From the NCBI GenBank assembly GCA_030620095.1, contig JAUTXW010000347.1, positions 387,001-451,000 on the forward strand: a stretch of DNA of 64,000 nt. The letters run 5' to 3'. Position numbers and translations under genes: made by a program. Below, piece by piece: positions 53,011 to 64,000 of the stretch. Source of the stretch: Kuschelorhynchus macadamiae (taxonomy: Eukaryota > Arthropoda > Insecta > Coleoptera > Curculionidae). The notes beneath the pieces are model-generated. The model worked only from the letters and a program-made list of their open reading frames with translations, ran no database searches and was not told the DNA's origin. Every line of letters starts with the position of its first letter. Positions within the stretch are counted from its first letter, which is position 1.

Positions 53011-54040
53011 CGTATTATAAAGGCCATAAAAATTAATTATCCTCCATCCTGCGAGAAAAAATACAAACATAAAACCCTCATTTAAAATGCAAGCATACAG
53101 ATACCGAGCGCATAAAAAGGAACTACATGCATATTTAGATTTAAAATATATTTCAATACAAAAGTTTCGTTGAATACGTTAAAGTAATTATGATAGTGAT
53201 ATTCTATTGTGATTTGTTCAAGTCAGTCAGTTCATTATGTGTTAAAAAATTACTAAGTAAAACATGTGATTTATATGATTAATAACCATGTAAAAAGGTC
53301 AAGGGTAAGTGCAATATCAAGTTCGTTGCATAATTTTTATAATTTTCATAACTAGCTAGATTACTCACAATAAGTTTAATCGAAATTCAAAGATACGAAA
53401 AAATTGCCGTTTATTAAAAATATTAATAGTTTATCTATTAAAATCTGGAGTTTTACACCCTCAAAAAACTTAAAATTTTAATTCTGTTTTTAAACAAAGT
53501 ATTTAAAAAGAACCAAATGGATATAAAAAAAATATTTGCGTTTTTAAAGGACCGTTGTATTTCCTAGGACTATCCTGTATAGTGGAAAAACTATTTATTT
53601 AGGAAGAAAGAGGGTTAATCTATAGATTAAAAAGATGTTTTTATTCTATACTAACCCCTCCCCCCTTAAATACGTCACTGTTTATTCAAGCACTACCATG
53701 TAAAATCGTATTCATCACACACAAAAATCATAATTGTACAATGCAATTGTAATTATTTCTTTATCTATTAAAAGGTATACCATGTTGGCTGTAATCAACA
53801 TATTATAGTGAATATAATAAAAAAACGAACGTCAGACGAGACGCTAAATAAGTAAATATTTTTTCATATAGTAACCAGTTTTATATTATAAAAATAAAAT
53901 AAAATAAAACAAGTTAAATTCCAAAAAAAATTAAATCCCTTAATACACATAACACTACCTAATTAAGTATTCAAAAGGTCTACCGTTCTCTTAAACACAT
54001 TATTCAACACGTCTTTCAAATGCACTGCTTAAATTTTGAC
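53011..54040. other. Non-coding AT-rich stretch, nothing identified
   Basis: No coding motifs, ends or tandem repeats recognised; a weak ATCCTGTATAG near 53573 may be a degenerate mariner-type end. Confidence 0.4.
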
Positions 54041-54044
54041 ACAT

Positions 54045-54440
54045 GGCAACACTAATATTCGTAAAACAATTTCTAATCCTTTACTTCATGTGTTCATTTG
54101 TTGTGGGAGCTAATTTGTACACTTCTTCTTTAACATACCCCCATATGCTAAAGTCCATTTTGGTAAGATCTGACGATCTAGCCGGCCACAAAACAGGTCT
54201 ACCTCTTCCAATCCAACGATCTGTGAATGTTTCATTTCAAAATATTGTGATAGGCCCTGTAGCACCCCTGGGGCACCATCATGAAGACACCACATTTCGT
54301 TCAGCGTTTCATTTGGTATTTGAGCTAATTACCCAGGTAAACGATTTTGCAAAAAATCTAAGTAAACATCCCCTGTTACCTTTTGCTCAAACCTTTTCGA
54401 ATGCTTTTCGTTCAGGTTGACGTCGCTCGGGATACTGTTA
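54045..54440 (-). pseudogene. DD41D-type transposase fragment
   Basis: Minus strand: KVTGDVYLDFLQNRLPG, then NEMWCLHDGAPG (second Asp), then in shifted frames TDRWIGRGRPVLWPARSSDL, TKMDFSIWGYVKEEVY (third Asp) and LAPTTNEHM. About 125 residues of the catalytic C-terminal half survive with at least two frame changes. No TIRs identified. Confidence 0.7.
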
Positions 54441-54657
54441 CTGATACAGTCTTTTCGCTAATAGCGTATTCTTGCCACTAGATCCCAATACAAAAACCGT
54501 ATCAACCATCTCGTCTTGGGAAAAATGTATTAAACATGGCTAAGTAGATAAATATTAATAAAAATTAATATATCGCAAAAACTATTAGAGATAGGTATAA
54601 AATAACCTTAATAAAAATAAAAGAGGACTAATAACGGAACACAATTAAGAAATCATG

Positions 54658-56205
54658 TTACTTGGGATTAGACCGTGTTAAAATGAAATCACTTTCCGAC
54701 ATTTCGCCTTCGATTGCACGAGGCATCTTCAGCCCGTGTCTCTATTATTAAGATTATTAAGATCAATAGGATCTCCTACAAAATTGGTAAATATCTTTCA
54801 AACATTCTTAATAATTTTACAGGAAAATCACATTCATATATTAGAAACTATACACATTTTGTAGAAAAACTAAAATTAATCCAATTAGATCCCAAAGATA
54901 TCTTTTCGATGTAGAATCGCTATATACGAATGTGCCTATAAACGATTCAATTTTCATAATAGTAGACTTATTTCACCATAATAAAATTGACAATTCACTT
55001 TTAGATTTAATTGAAGCATGTCTTACATCAACGTATTTTCTCTTTCAAGGAACTTTCTATGAGCAAACCTCAGGAGCAGCCATGGGATCTTCACTGTCAC
55101 CAGTGGTAGTCAATATTTTCATGGAAGGTCTTGAGGAGGAAGCCTTAGAGTCGCCTCCATTAAAACCAAAATCACGGTTCAGATATACAGACACTTTTGT
55201 AATACGGCCACATGGTCCAGAAAACCTCCCTGGGTTTCTTGATCATCTGAATCAACAACATGCTAATATAAAATTTACAATGAAAATTGAATCAGAAGGC
55301 ACGATTCCCTTTCTAGTTGTACAAAGGAAAGGGGATGGTTCCTTGGGACACTCTGTATATAGAAAACCAAAGCATACGAACAGGTACTTAAATGCAAATT
55401 CTCATCATCATCCAGCACAGAAGCAATCAGATCTTAATTCATTGGTTTAAAGAACCCTCGCGATTTATGACCAAAATTCTATACAATCGGAAACAGAGAA
55501 ACTGATTCAAGCTTTAAGAGGGAATGTATATTGCACTGAGAATATTACATGATCAATTAGAAATCATAATAATCCTACTCCACGAAATGATACTAATAAG
55601 GAATTACCGATAGGAAGTGTAGTTCTTCCATTTATACACGGAACCACAGACAAGATTGCAAGGTTACTTCGCCGGTCCAACATACGTACAATCTTTAACA
55701 CACACAAGAAAATTGGACAATGTTTGCGATCGCCAAAGGACATTATTCCTTTCCAAACGGAAGGAGTATATGCAATTCCTTGTTCCTGTGGTGATGTCTA
55801 TATTGGAGAAACTGGACGATCCAGATCGACTAGGCTTAAGGAACATGAACGATGTATCAGAAAGAAACAAATTGTATGATCTGCTGTATCTGAACACCAA
55901 CATCCTAATAGATATGTCATAAATGTAAAAGAAACCAAAGTTCTTGCATTGGTTTCGGGATTCTATAAACGCAAGATTAGAGAATCTATTGAAATGTATA
56001 AGCATCCTTACAATTTTAACAGAGATACTTCAGTCTTCATCATATGTGGAAACCGTCGACTATAAATAGCCGGCCAGTGTCTCTCCGAGCTCATTCAGTG
56101 TTCCGATCTCGTGAAGTAAAGATCCCTGAAGATGTCTCGTGCAATCAAAGGCGAAACGTCGGAAATTGATTTCATTTTGACACGGTCTAATCCCAAGAAC
56201 CACGA
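54658..56205 (+). mobile_element. Penelope-like element 4 with inverted termini
   Basis: About 78 bp at 54658-54735 (CTTGGGATTAGACCGTG, CCGACATTTCGCC, CATCTTCAG) returns inverted at 56120-56205. Each copy reads, in its outward sense, CTGAAGATG, a hairpin (GCCT...AGGC in the left copy) and GAAAT/GAAACGTCGG. Between them lies RT plus GIY-YIG coding on the plus strand. At 1.55 kb it is 5'-truncated relative to a full PLE. Confidence 0.78.
54740..56062 (+). pseudogene. PLE reverse transcriptase and GIY-YIG nuclease, RT active site mutated
   Basis: GKYLSNILNNFTGKSHSYI and FVEKLKLIQLDPKDI precede a frameshift near 54910; the frame then gives FDVESLYTNVPIND (first RT Asp). The palm follows: QTSGAAMGSSLSPVVVNIFM (55070-55130). 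The catalytic box, YVDD in PLE 1 and 2, is YTDT at 55184-55195, so polymerase activity is lost. KPKHTNRYLNANSHHHP closes the RT. After frame changes, EGVYAIPCSCGDVYIGETGR (55760-55820) gives an intact GIY-YIG core with its CxC insert, and RLKEHERCIRKKQ follows. The last block, SGFYKRKIRESIEMYKHP, ends near 56062. Confidence 0.82.
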
Positions 56206-56448
56206 TTTCTCAAAGAAAAATTAGTTTAAATTTTGCCAAATTGGCATATTAGCATCAAACACCCTGTATAAAATAATTTGGCAAGGTCAAAATAAAATGC
56301 AAAACGAAATATGGTGTTATATGGAGAATTTCTTGGGAAATCCAAATATTTAAAATTATATAGGGTGTCCCATTTAAAAAAAATTGATACTTAGGTGTCT
56401 CATTTTTGTGAAATAGCCGGTAAAATTAGATATATTTTTAAATTGTAG

Positions 56449-58834
56449 CAGTGGCGGCTCGCGGATGAAAAAGTAAGTCAAGTGCAAATGAAGCAAGAAA
56501 ATATCGCAATAATTTTTTTTCCAAAATCTTTTTTTATATGTGGAAGAGGTAGAATATTTTTTTACGACTTACCTAAATTTTGTATAGTAAATCAATTCTC
56601 CTATCCTTCATAGCAGCAAATTTATAACATCCTCATAAAATGGATGAGTTGCCTTAATCTCCTCCAGAAATTCCTCTTGAATTGAAACATTGCCTAGAGA
56701 AGTAAGTCTTTCTTGAGATATTGCATTTCTTAAATAAGTTTTTACACGTTTGAGGCAAGAAAAACTTCTTTCCACTGAAGCACTTGTCGACGGTATTGTC
56801 AAAATAAGGGAAAACACTTTTTATGCTTTGGTTAAAATATCTTTATTTTCATTAATTTTTTTTATTTGCTCTTGCAGCGATATATTCCAATTACTGTCAC
56901 TAGCAAAAATAAGAGCAAGCTCATTTTTGACTTTTTGAAAATATTTCCTCATATAACTGTAACAAATTTTCAAACGGGCCAGTCGGAAAATTTAGCAGAA
57001 TCTGCCAAACATAAAAACGTAAGTTTTTCAGAGTCTTGAAAGCTTAGTGTCATTTCCATTAAAATATGGTGAAATATTTCATAATAAAGGGTTCTATACT
57101 TAGCCCTAATTTCTTCAGGTGAAAACGTAGCAAGCTCACGTTAGAATTTGCTTTATCAAACATGGTATTAAAAAAATGCTCATTTCTTTTTTTACATAGC
57201 GCCTCTGTAATTGTTGGTATACGCCTCGTAGATACAGATGTAAGAGCATACGTTCGTTTGGCTGAGTGATGAAAAAATGAGGGAATACCACTAAGGCTTG
57301 CAAAAAAATTCGACATTTAGAAATATTTTTAAACTTTGCTGAATCAGGACAAATACAGCCTGCGTCGCTTTTTCTTTTTTTTTTGAAGGCCATTTAGATG
57401 GCCAGACATCACACTTGCGCCATCGTAACATTGCCCTATTAATTTATGTTTGTAGTCAAATTGGTCCAAAATTTGATCCAATAGAGAATATAAACTCTCC
57501 GACGTTCTATCGGAGCTGACATTATAAAATCCTAAAAATCTCTCGACTACTGAACCTTCTGAATTAACGTATCTTAAAATTATGGAGCACTGAGAGGTTT
57601 GCGTACTATTAATGGTGTCACCCACTTGCACAGAAAAAAACTGTGTGTCCATTATTTCATTTTTTACATGACCAATTAAATAATCAGAAATGCATTCAAT
57701 TAAATTCAATTAATAATTAATTATTTCGTTTTGAATAGTTTTCGAGTCACCAGTAAAAACATCTTTAATTTTTTTGTGATGATCTTTTAGTTCTTGGGAA
57801 CTTCTCGATATTAATAAACCTAAAAGCTTTTTAAAATTCCCCCTATTTATTGACTCGCTGCTCTCATCATGGCCGCGAAAAACTAACTCTTGTTTTGCAA
57901 GGTACAAAACTGCGTCAATTACCAAGCACATAAATAGTCTATTTAATCGGACGTTTTCGTTAAAATGTATATGTTTATATAGTTTAGCATTTTCTTTTAA
58001 AATGTCAGCTATAGTGCTTTGATTTTTACAAATGTTTTAGCATTAATTCGCATTTCAAATGCTCCGCCGAGTCTTCATGTTTACGTAAAGACCCTCATAT
58101 ATTTAACATACCTGCAAATCCTTCCTTATTACACACTGAATATTTATTGGAAACTAGTGAACAAGGCCAGCAAAACAATTTTTGTAATATTTGACTACTA
58201 TATAACCATTTGTACGCCGAAAACCAGGATGACGATTAAAACTCTGATCTTCCAACAAAATGCAAACCATATCCGTGATCGGATTCATCAATAATGTACA
58301 TAAACCCGACACCAAATAAAGTTGTAACCACACCATAAATAAATATAACAAAAAACAGTCAAGTAAACTGCAAAGGAACTAACCGGTTGCAGCGAAATCC
58401 GCGAAAATAAAAGTAAACAACCACCCCAAACTGAACGACACGTGGGTGTAGTGTACTGCGTTAACAATTCACCGAGAACGTTGTATGGCGCTGGTTAACA
58501 TTAATCTTCCATGCGGTCGACGTCATCACGTACGCGTTGTTACGGCAACATAGCAGGAAAATCGTAAACTAAACATAGCACCTCCAGCAAAGTCGAAGCG
58601 GTATGCGCCACTGTTATAATAAAGTTCAATTGAAAGTCTTAAAAAGACATGCCGCCAACGGGTAAGTAAAATATTTATTCGAGATGTACAGTTTATTTTT
58701 TGCCAATTAGGTGAATAAATCAACGTAAAAACTTAAATTTTAAGAGATATATAATAAATATAGTTAGATGTTTGCTTGTTTATTTTTCCTGGTGAAGTAG
58801 CACTTCACCGACTTCACCTGAATAGACGCCACTG
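56449..58834 (-). mobile_element. hAT element C with perfect 8-bp target duplication
   Basis: The left end is CAGTGGCGGCTCGCGG and the right end is CGCCACTG; AATTGTAG lies immediately outside both (56441-56448 and 58835-58842), the 8-bp duplication diagnostic for hAT. Subterminal sequence is also inverted (GATGAAAAAGTAAGTC against GACTTCACCTG-type). The 2386-bp element carries a broken transposase on the minus strand. Confidence 0.88.
56608..58290 (-). pseudogene. hAT transposase (ZMYM1/TTF-type) of element C
   Basis: Reading leftwards from ~58290: NRHPGFRRTNGYIV and KLFCWPCSLVSNKYSV form a TTF-type zinc finger in broken frames. LAKQELVFRGHDESSESINR (57931-57710) is the usual hAT N-terminal block. 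FFSVQVGDTINSTQTSQ is the first catalytic region, where the expected Asp appears as Gly. QCYDGASVMSGH (second Asp) follows, then a poly-Lys slip at 57370, several stops, and finally LTIPSTSASVERSFSCLK (56817-56608), the hAT-C dimerisation block with its Glu. Related to hAT A and B but clearly a different family. Confidence 0.8.
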
Positions 58835-59049
58835 AATTGTAGACTTCTCTTTGTTACACTATGATAAAAAAAATTCCAAAATTATAAAAAACGAGGGAGA
58901 TATAGTACTTTGTCACACTTTTGTGCCACCTTGTATATGGCAATTAATAATAACCTATATAGTGTATTAATATGCAATATAATGGCTTTTACGTGGGGAA
59001 GTAAAAAACTGTAAATATTGCCCAAACTCTGAACAAGCTTCACACTTAA

Positions 59050-59420
59050 TACGGTGGCATCCTCGGAATATCAATATCACGAGGTCCCCGCTAGTATTTT
59101 GCAGCTTCCTCGTGTCGTTTCCACGCTTCTAAATTCCGTCACGGCGGCTGGCGTTCTTCCGGTTCCGACACCCCGTGTACCGTGCGATCTGGGGCCAATG
59201 GCTCCGGCCCTACGTGGGAGAGCAACTTCCCCACTGAATTTGCCTTTTATTATCATTATATATCGAATAATATCGTATTCGTTCAGCCGCAAGGTCGTTT
59301 CCGCTGGAAGTAGGAAATTAAGGTTTAAAATATGGGGGCTTCGGTTGCGCCACCACCGCGATTGGCGATTACCTGTGATTAGGAAACATGTCTGGTGCCA
59401 TATGGCCCCCATGGGAATTG
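59050..59420. other. GC-richer block of unknown nature
   Basis: This ~370-bp block is visibly richer in G, C and CpG than its surroundings (GTGTACCGTGCGATCTGGGG, GGCTCCGGCCCTACGTGGGA). Open frames exist on both strands (plus 59054-59515, minus 59077-59442), but neither shows a motif I recognise and each is probably a by-product of composition. It could be a captured exon, a CpG-rich regulatory piece or part of an element. Confidence 0.3.
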
Positions 59421-59471
59421 TGCAAGAGTTTTTTTTACGCATTTATGAAAATTATCTGCTTTGCTGCAATA

Positions 59472-59568
59472 CAGGGTGTCCCATAAGTAACTTCGGTGTT
59501 AAAACAGTTAAATAATAATTGTTATTACTTACCTATTTTAACTCCGGAGTTACTTGTGGGCCACCCTG
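59472..59568. mobile_element. 97-bp hairpin MITE
   Basis: CAGGGTGTCCCATAAGTAAC and GTTACTTGTGGGCCACCCTG bracket a near-complete palindrome (AAAACAGTTAAATAATAAT against ATTATTATTTAACTGTTTT-like core). TA lies at the left; the right flank is AT, so the target duplication is imperfect. Confidence 0.6.
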
Positions 59569-61214
59569 ATGTTGATTGCGACAAAGCAGATAATGTATTA
59601 TTATCTGCTTATATTATTATTAGGCTTAGGATATATATTCTAACATTTCTACCTTTAAAGGATGCCCAATTGAAATCTTATGGTTTACCAATATGATGGA
59701 AGGCGGTAAATAAGTAAGATATGTTAGTCACCAGACGCAATACACTCACCTAATATCGACCCAATAATATCTCTTAATGATGACTATTGCTAGCTCTAGT
59801 CGGGTAGGTTCGGCTTTTTCTTTCTCGTTACTCTACCAATACCTCTATATCACAATCTCTTACTTTAGATGTAATAATTAAGTTGAGCGCCACCAAGTTT
59901 TAATTTAAATTAAATAAAACTTGGAAAAAAAAAGTTGCATTGGATCTAACCACTATCATTAGGTAAAGACTTATCTTGATCAATTGAAAATCAACACGTT
60001 GGAAACAAATGACCTTTATTGTTTAATTCACAAAAAAAAAATCAGTGACTTATCCTCAAAAAAAAAAAAAAGAAAATGTACTGAACAAAAAAAAAGATTG
60101 TTAACTCAATTCCATCCACTAGGGAGCTTAATAGCATCCCAACAAGAAGTGAAGGAATTAAGTTTTCCCTAACAAGAGTTTAAATTTATTGTAAGGTTAA
60201 ACTAACTGAAATCCCAATAAGTTTCTTCCCCCCCTTAAATGATTGAAGTTTAATTCTAGTTAAAACAAATAGTTATGTTACAAATGATAAAAAAATAAAT
60301 TTTGATTAGCCACACGCTGAGTGGCAGCACAATAAATATCTATAAAAGGTCTATTACATAGATTTGAATGTCTTAGATATTACTAATAAATCAGCAGTAA
60401 TTACGTAGCGCTTGGAAGCCAGCTGCGTTTCACCTTACAGAAATTCTGCACAGTATGCTATATGCTAGACAAGGTGACACCAGTAATTAAATTAATATGG
60501 ATAAACAGTTTGATTAACAGAAATAATACTATATGTTAAGTTTGCAAATATTATACTACTACTTAGCTGAATACTCTAGTCCCTAGTGTAGGCTGTAAAA
60601 GGTAGTAAGGCAGGTAACATCCAAGGGTTCCTCAGTGATCACTATGTCCTACAGCTCCGCTACGTAGACCGTATCCAGGACATCATGTCTATTCCATCAA
60701 AAGAAAAGTTCCCATTCCATAAATAACTAGCAGTTAGGAAACCATACCAAACCTTGCTAATGGTTTGTCTTTAAAGCTCCAAAATAATCCCAATGAACTT
60801 CAAAGGTTCAACTTTATACAAAAACCCTGAAACAAGAATTGCCCCATGTAGAAAAATCTCTACAGTAAAGTTTGGAATATAATTCCAGACAGACAAAACA
60901 GCACACAATATATACGAGAATATAATACAAAATTCTTACCTCATGGTAGCTACGAGGGTACCAAAAAAAAAATTGCTTGATGAGCACCAATATTAAGATG
61001 ACCGATGTTAGTGGCACGTACAAATACAAATATTATATTACTTTTCTTTACAGTTGCTGTAACATTTTTTTGTATTTTCTTAATGATAATTAACATTCTA
61101 GAATAAGCATATGGTGCACCTAGAGGACTGAACCTCCGTATGTGCAAAAAGATACAATGTCTAACAATACAATCTTATATACAACTGTAACTTAAAAATA
61201 AAATAAGTTTAAGA
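59569..61214. other. AT-rich stretch, mostly unassigned
   Basis: No gene was recognised. The right part (about 60780-61214) may be the 3' UTR of the minus-strand LINE fragment that ends at 61215. Confidence 0.35.
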
Positions 61215-61440
61215 TTAAAAGAGACTATCAAACTTATTATAGTTTTTATAAATGAATTCCCTACAAACAATGCTAAATTTCTTTAAGTTATTTAAATCTT
61301 TTATATAAATAGGAAGTAAATTATAAATTTTTGGAGCCAGATAGCTGATAAATCTAATATTAATGTTTCTATGACTATTTGGTACTGTTAAATGTTGGTT
61401 TGTTTTATTACGGGTGTCATGAGTGTGGACGTGGAAGTAA
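61215..61440 (-). pseudogene. LINE ORF2 C-terminal fragment (5'-truncated)
   Basis: Minus strand: THDTRNKTNQHLTVPNSHR, NINIRFISYLAPKIYNLLP, IYIKDLNNLKKFSIVCREFI and a stop at 61215. The pattern H.H.TR....L..P......  ..S....AP..YN.LP...K.L..LK.FK is the common end of Jockey/CR1-type LINE ORF2 proteins. Only ~70 residues remain, the usual outcome of 5' truncation at insertion. Confidence 0.6.
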
Positions 61441-61449
61441 TTAAGACAA

Positions 61450-63170
61450 AATCGCCATATAGGTCGTAAAGTTGAAACCCAAAATTTACTAAACCATAAT
61501 ATTCAACTTCACTTCGTCAAATCGGATCCTTCTAATCTCCCATTTGGGATGGAATTTAGTTAACAATCAAAAAAAAAATTCAGAACATCCGACACTTCCG
61601 TCGTTTATGAGACTTGGTGCTAAAAAGAAAGATCTTTTTCTTAGCCCTTCTCACGTACACGAAATGGTTTCCATCACACAATATTACCAAACCCGGTAAA
61701 TCAACATATCCTTTTCTACATTCCAAAACACTATTAGAAAAAAACAACTTTTCTCAGTATCAACAAAATAATGTTGGTACAATAAATCCCCTAAATTAAA
61801 TATTAACTTGTTAAATTCCAGTTCGGTTTATAACAAAAATAGCCTTATATCCATGGTATTGGAAAGAGATAAAAATATATTATTACTCCTCAGCTAATCC
61901 AAGCTACCCTGTATTTTGTCCAACCAAAGAATAACCATCTAAATTAGTAATATTAGCTCGCCGATACGTCAAATCAATAGGACTTATAATAAGAAAGAAA
62001 AAGAGAGAGAATACTTCCATTTCTATACTTATTTCGACTGCATTATTCTATCGATTGAAAGCATGTGGTTTTGAACTGACCTATCATAACCCCGTGTAAA
62101 AATCTGACAACTGATAAACAATAACAAAGCAAATCTTGTAGATTTCGAAATATATAATAATGAACAAATTTGCCTTACTAATTAATGCAAAATAGTGAAC
62201 CAAGTTATTAAAAAAACATTTGTGTTTAAATTTACGTGCTTGTGAAATTTCCAAACAAAATGTGATATGCTATTTGACATGTAAACAACAAAATTCTTCT
62301 GTACTAACTGATATAAACAAATGGAATCTTAGAATATTAACGCAAGAAAACTATATACAGGTAGATTTTTGATAGTTCTATTAGATTATCTTATCAGAAA
62401 CATATGTCACTTAGATTTTACCTTCATTTGTTTGTCTTATATGATTGTTGACCTAGTCTTCGAGTCACAGCATATTAAAAATGTTAATTCCTATTAATTG
62501 GAAGATCTTAAAGTGAATTTTATATATAAAACAGTAATTATATGATAATCCAGTACAATATGCAAGTATATTACATTGGCTCTACCAAAAATAAAGTAAA
62601 TTCACATAAGGTTCTAATTTTGTACTTTTGCTTCCGGCTATTTCTGAAACTAGCATTATTCTGTTACTTAGGTATCAATGGTAAATGTAAGCCTGAATAT
62701 AGTATAAAAGAGTGTTTTTTAATTATAAATTAGATTAAAATGACTTAGATATCACAAAAGATATAACACTAAAAAATGAAAAAGTGTCATGCGAAGATTT
62801 ATTTTACTGAATTACTAATGAAAGCATATGCAAATGCATATTTTGGCAATTTTTGTGTTTAAATTCATATTTTGCAGTTATTACAGGAAAAATGCGTATA
62901 TTCTAGTTTTTCTGAATATATTTTTATTGCCCAAGACAAATTTGATGTATTTCAAATATAATCCATCCATAATAATAAAATAATAAAAAATGTCTAGTTG
63001 CTGGCAGACCAAGAGTTTTACCCATCCTTTCTTAAAATTGTATAAAACATCTGTGCTTTAAAAATTATGGATTTACCACGGATTTACGATCATAAATACG
63101 CACCTTTTAAGAATGTTAGAAATAATTTTTCAATTAAGTTTAATTTACAAATTGTGGCGTGAACGTTGTC
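61450..63170. other. AT-rich stretch, nothing identified
   Basis: No conserved coding, element ends or tandem structure were recognised; a lone ACCCTGTATTTTG near 61906 resembles a mariner-type end. Confidence 0.4.
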
Positions 63171-63174
63171 CAAT

Positions 63175-64000
63175 ATGCCGAAAGAAAAGCATTCATTAAG
63201 TGCGGTACTTTACGACTGACGGTTTTGTAATGTTTTGCAAATATTGTGATGTTCCTGTTACTGCGAACAAGAAATTTCAAGTGACACAACACATAGGAAC
63301 TACAAAGCATCAGATCCAAAAAAGTAAAAAGTGTGCTCTTTCTTCTCTGCAGAAACAAGTTTTAATCACCACAGCATTTTCACCATCCACCGGGACCCAA
63401 ACGATCAAATTTCAATGAGGATTTGTGCAAGGCGTCATCAATTCCACATGAATCCACGTTAATGAAAAACTTTGTTCCAGATTTGTACAGTAAGACAGTT
63501 ACCGAATTGCGGGAAAAAGTAGGAGATAAAAGTGTATGGGTGTCACTAGATGAAACAACTGATGTGGAACAGAGATGTGTTCGTAATTTTGTTTTTGGTG
63601 TGTTGGGTGTAGAAGCAGCAAAAAGGGATAAATCATATTTACTTACAATGAAGACCTTAGACAAAGTAAATCATTCATTTGTTGCTGGATTTTCCAACGA
63701 CTCTTTTACGGCCCGGTGGTATTACATATGATAAGAGTGTTAGTGGCAATTACAGATGCTGCTCCATACATGTGTAAAGCAATGTGTGGTCTACAAATAT
63801 TGTACCCTAAAATGATATATGTCACATGTCTTGCCCATGGACTTCATCGAGTTGCAGAACAAGTTCGTGCTTTTTATCCACGAGTGAACGATCTGACTTC
63901 CTCCTTGAAGAAAGTATTCCTAAAAGTTCCGACTCGGGTAGAAAAATTTAGGGAAACTGCAGGAAACATCCCCCTGCCCCCATCACCAATTGTAACTAGA
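63175..64000 (+). pseudogene. BED-finger hAT-like transposase, cut by window edge
   Basis: ATG at 63175 gives MPKEKHSLSAVLYD then a frame change. FTTDGFVMFCKYCDVPV and QVTQHIGTTKHQ form a BED/U1-type finger (CxxC, HxxxxxH). After another shift, SNFNEDLCKA joins directly to SIPHESTLMKNFVPDLY, with ~35 residues missing relative to family members I recall. WVSLDETTDVEQRC carries the first catalytic Asp (near 63550) and FVFGVLG follows. Past 63730, in shifted frames, AITDAAPYMCKAM carries the second Asp. VTCLAHGLHRVAEQVRAF and NIPLPPSPIVTR reach the window end. It resembles an uncharacterised insect hAT/DUF659-like group. At least three lesions. The C-terminal dimerisation domain would lie beyond the window. 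Confidence 0.75.

Larger units (their letters stand above)
56361..58933. mobile_element. ~180-bp mariner-type MITE split by hAT C
   Basis: TAGGGTGTCCCATTT at 56361 and TTTGTGCCACCTTG plus TA at 58933 would be ~180 bp apart once the hAT (56449-58834) and one target copy are removed. The two sides share AGACTT/ACTTAGG-like AT-rich sequence only weakly, so symmetry is limited to the ends. Confidence 0.45.

Noticed and set aside
54043..54420. 125-codon plus-strand ORF with a signal-peptide-like N-terminus
   Set aside because: The opposite strand encodes a recognisable DD41D transposase catalytic region (HDGAPG, WIGRGRP, KMDFSIWGYVK), so the plus frame is an antisense by-product.
58019..58294. 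91-codon plus-strand ORF
   Set aside because: The minus strand encodes the TTF finger of hAT C (NRHPGFRRTNGYIV, KLFCWPC) over the same bases.
59054..59515. 153-codon plus-strand ORF in the GC-richer block
   Set aside because: An equally long frame exists on the minus strand, no motif is recognisable, and its C-terminal part runs into the hairpin MITE, so coding status is unsupported.

Overview
This is AT-rich animal DNA and, by its repeat content, an insect genome; a beetle would fit, but the order cannot be settled from sequence alone. I find no convincing single-copy host gene in the 64 kb. Nearly every recognisable coding trace belongs to a mobile element, and almost all are broken. No tRNA, rRNA, CRISPR array or bacterial-style operon is seen.

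The dominant group is an IS630/Tc1/mariner-type DNA transposon with an N-terminal DUF4817-like helix-turn-helix. The D2-D3 spacing counts as exactly 41 residues in every copy where both residues are legible, which places these in the DD41D group. Copies lie at 3756-6430, 11886-14312, 15264-17478, 17479-19098, 31074-32693, about 35980-37898, 47101-49016 and 49169-51530, with fragments at 44780-45030 and 54045-54440. The copy at 49169-51530 has an uninterrupted 354-residue transposase and about 470-bp terminal inverted repeats, so it looks complete. Several copies and small relatives abut long (TA)n microsatellites.

Other elements, left to right: a TTAA-flanked MITE (152-430); a RAG1-like Transib transposase on the minus strand (462-2492); a CR1-like LINE with a PHD/SGNH-type ORF1 and a deleted RT (7441-11097, minus), embedded in an undescribed ~125-bp repeat; a Penelope-like element (PLE, 19515-22990) split by a 1.6-kb DNA transposon; a Jerky/pogo-type transposase (23697-24690, minus); a second PLE (24865-26117) cut by a ZMYM1-like hAT (26118-28130); LINE debris (28205-28440); a third PLE on the minus strand (29325-30720); a Helitron (33553-35003) inside a large palindrome (33395-35655); an uncharacterised zinc-knuckle/RNase-H-like gene family, degenerate (39376-40997); a second copy of the hAT (43147-44715, minus); a second TTAA MITE (45651-46145); a Tigger-like fragment (51890-52330); a fourth PLE with inverted termini (54658-56205); a hAT with a perfect 8-bp target duplication (56449-58834), itself inside a small mariner-type MITE; a LINE 3' end (61215-61440, minus); and a BED-finger hAT-like transposase running off the right edge (63175-64000).

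The region reads as a nested transposon graveyard. The most interesting observations are the intact DD41D element, an ordered set of subterminal motifs shared by the long inverted repeats of otherwise divergent DD41D elements, a short GT-AG intron present in only one DD41D subfamily, a stem plus GAAAC/GAAAT signature at PLE ends resembling a hammerhead ribozyme core, and the RNase-H-like gene family at 39376.
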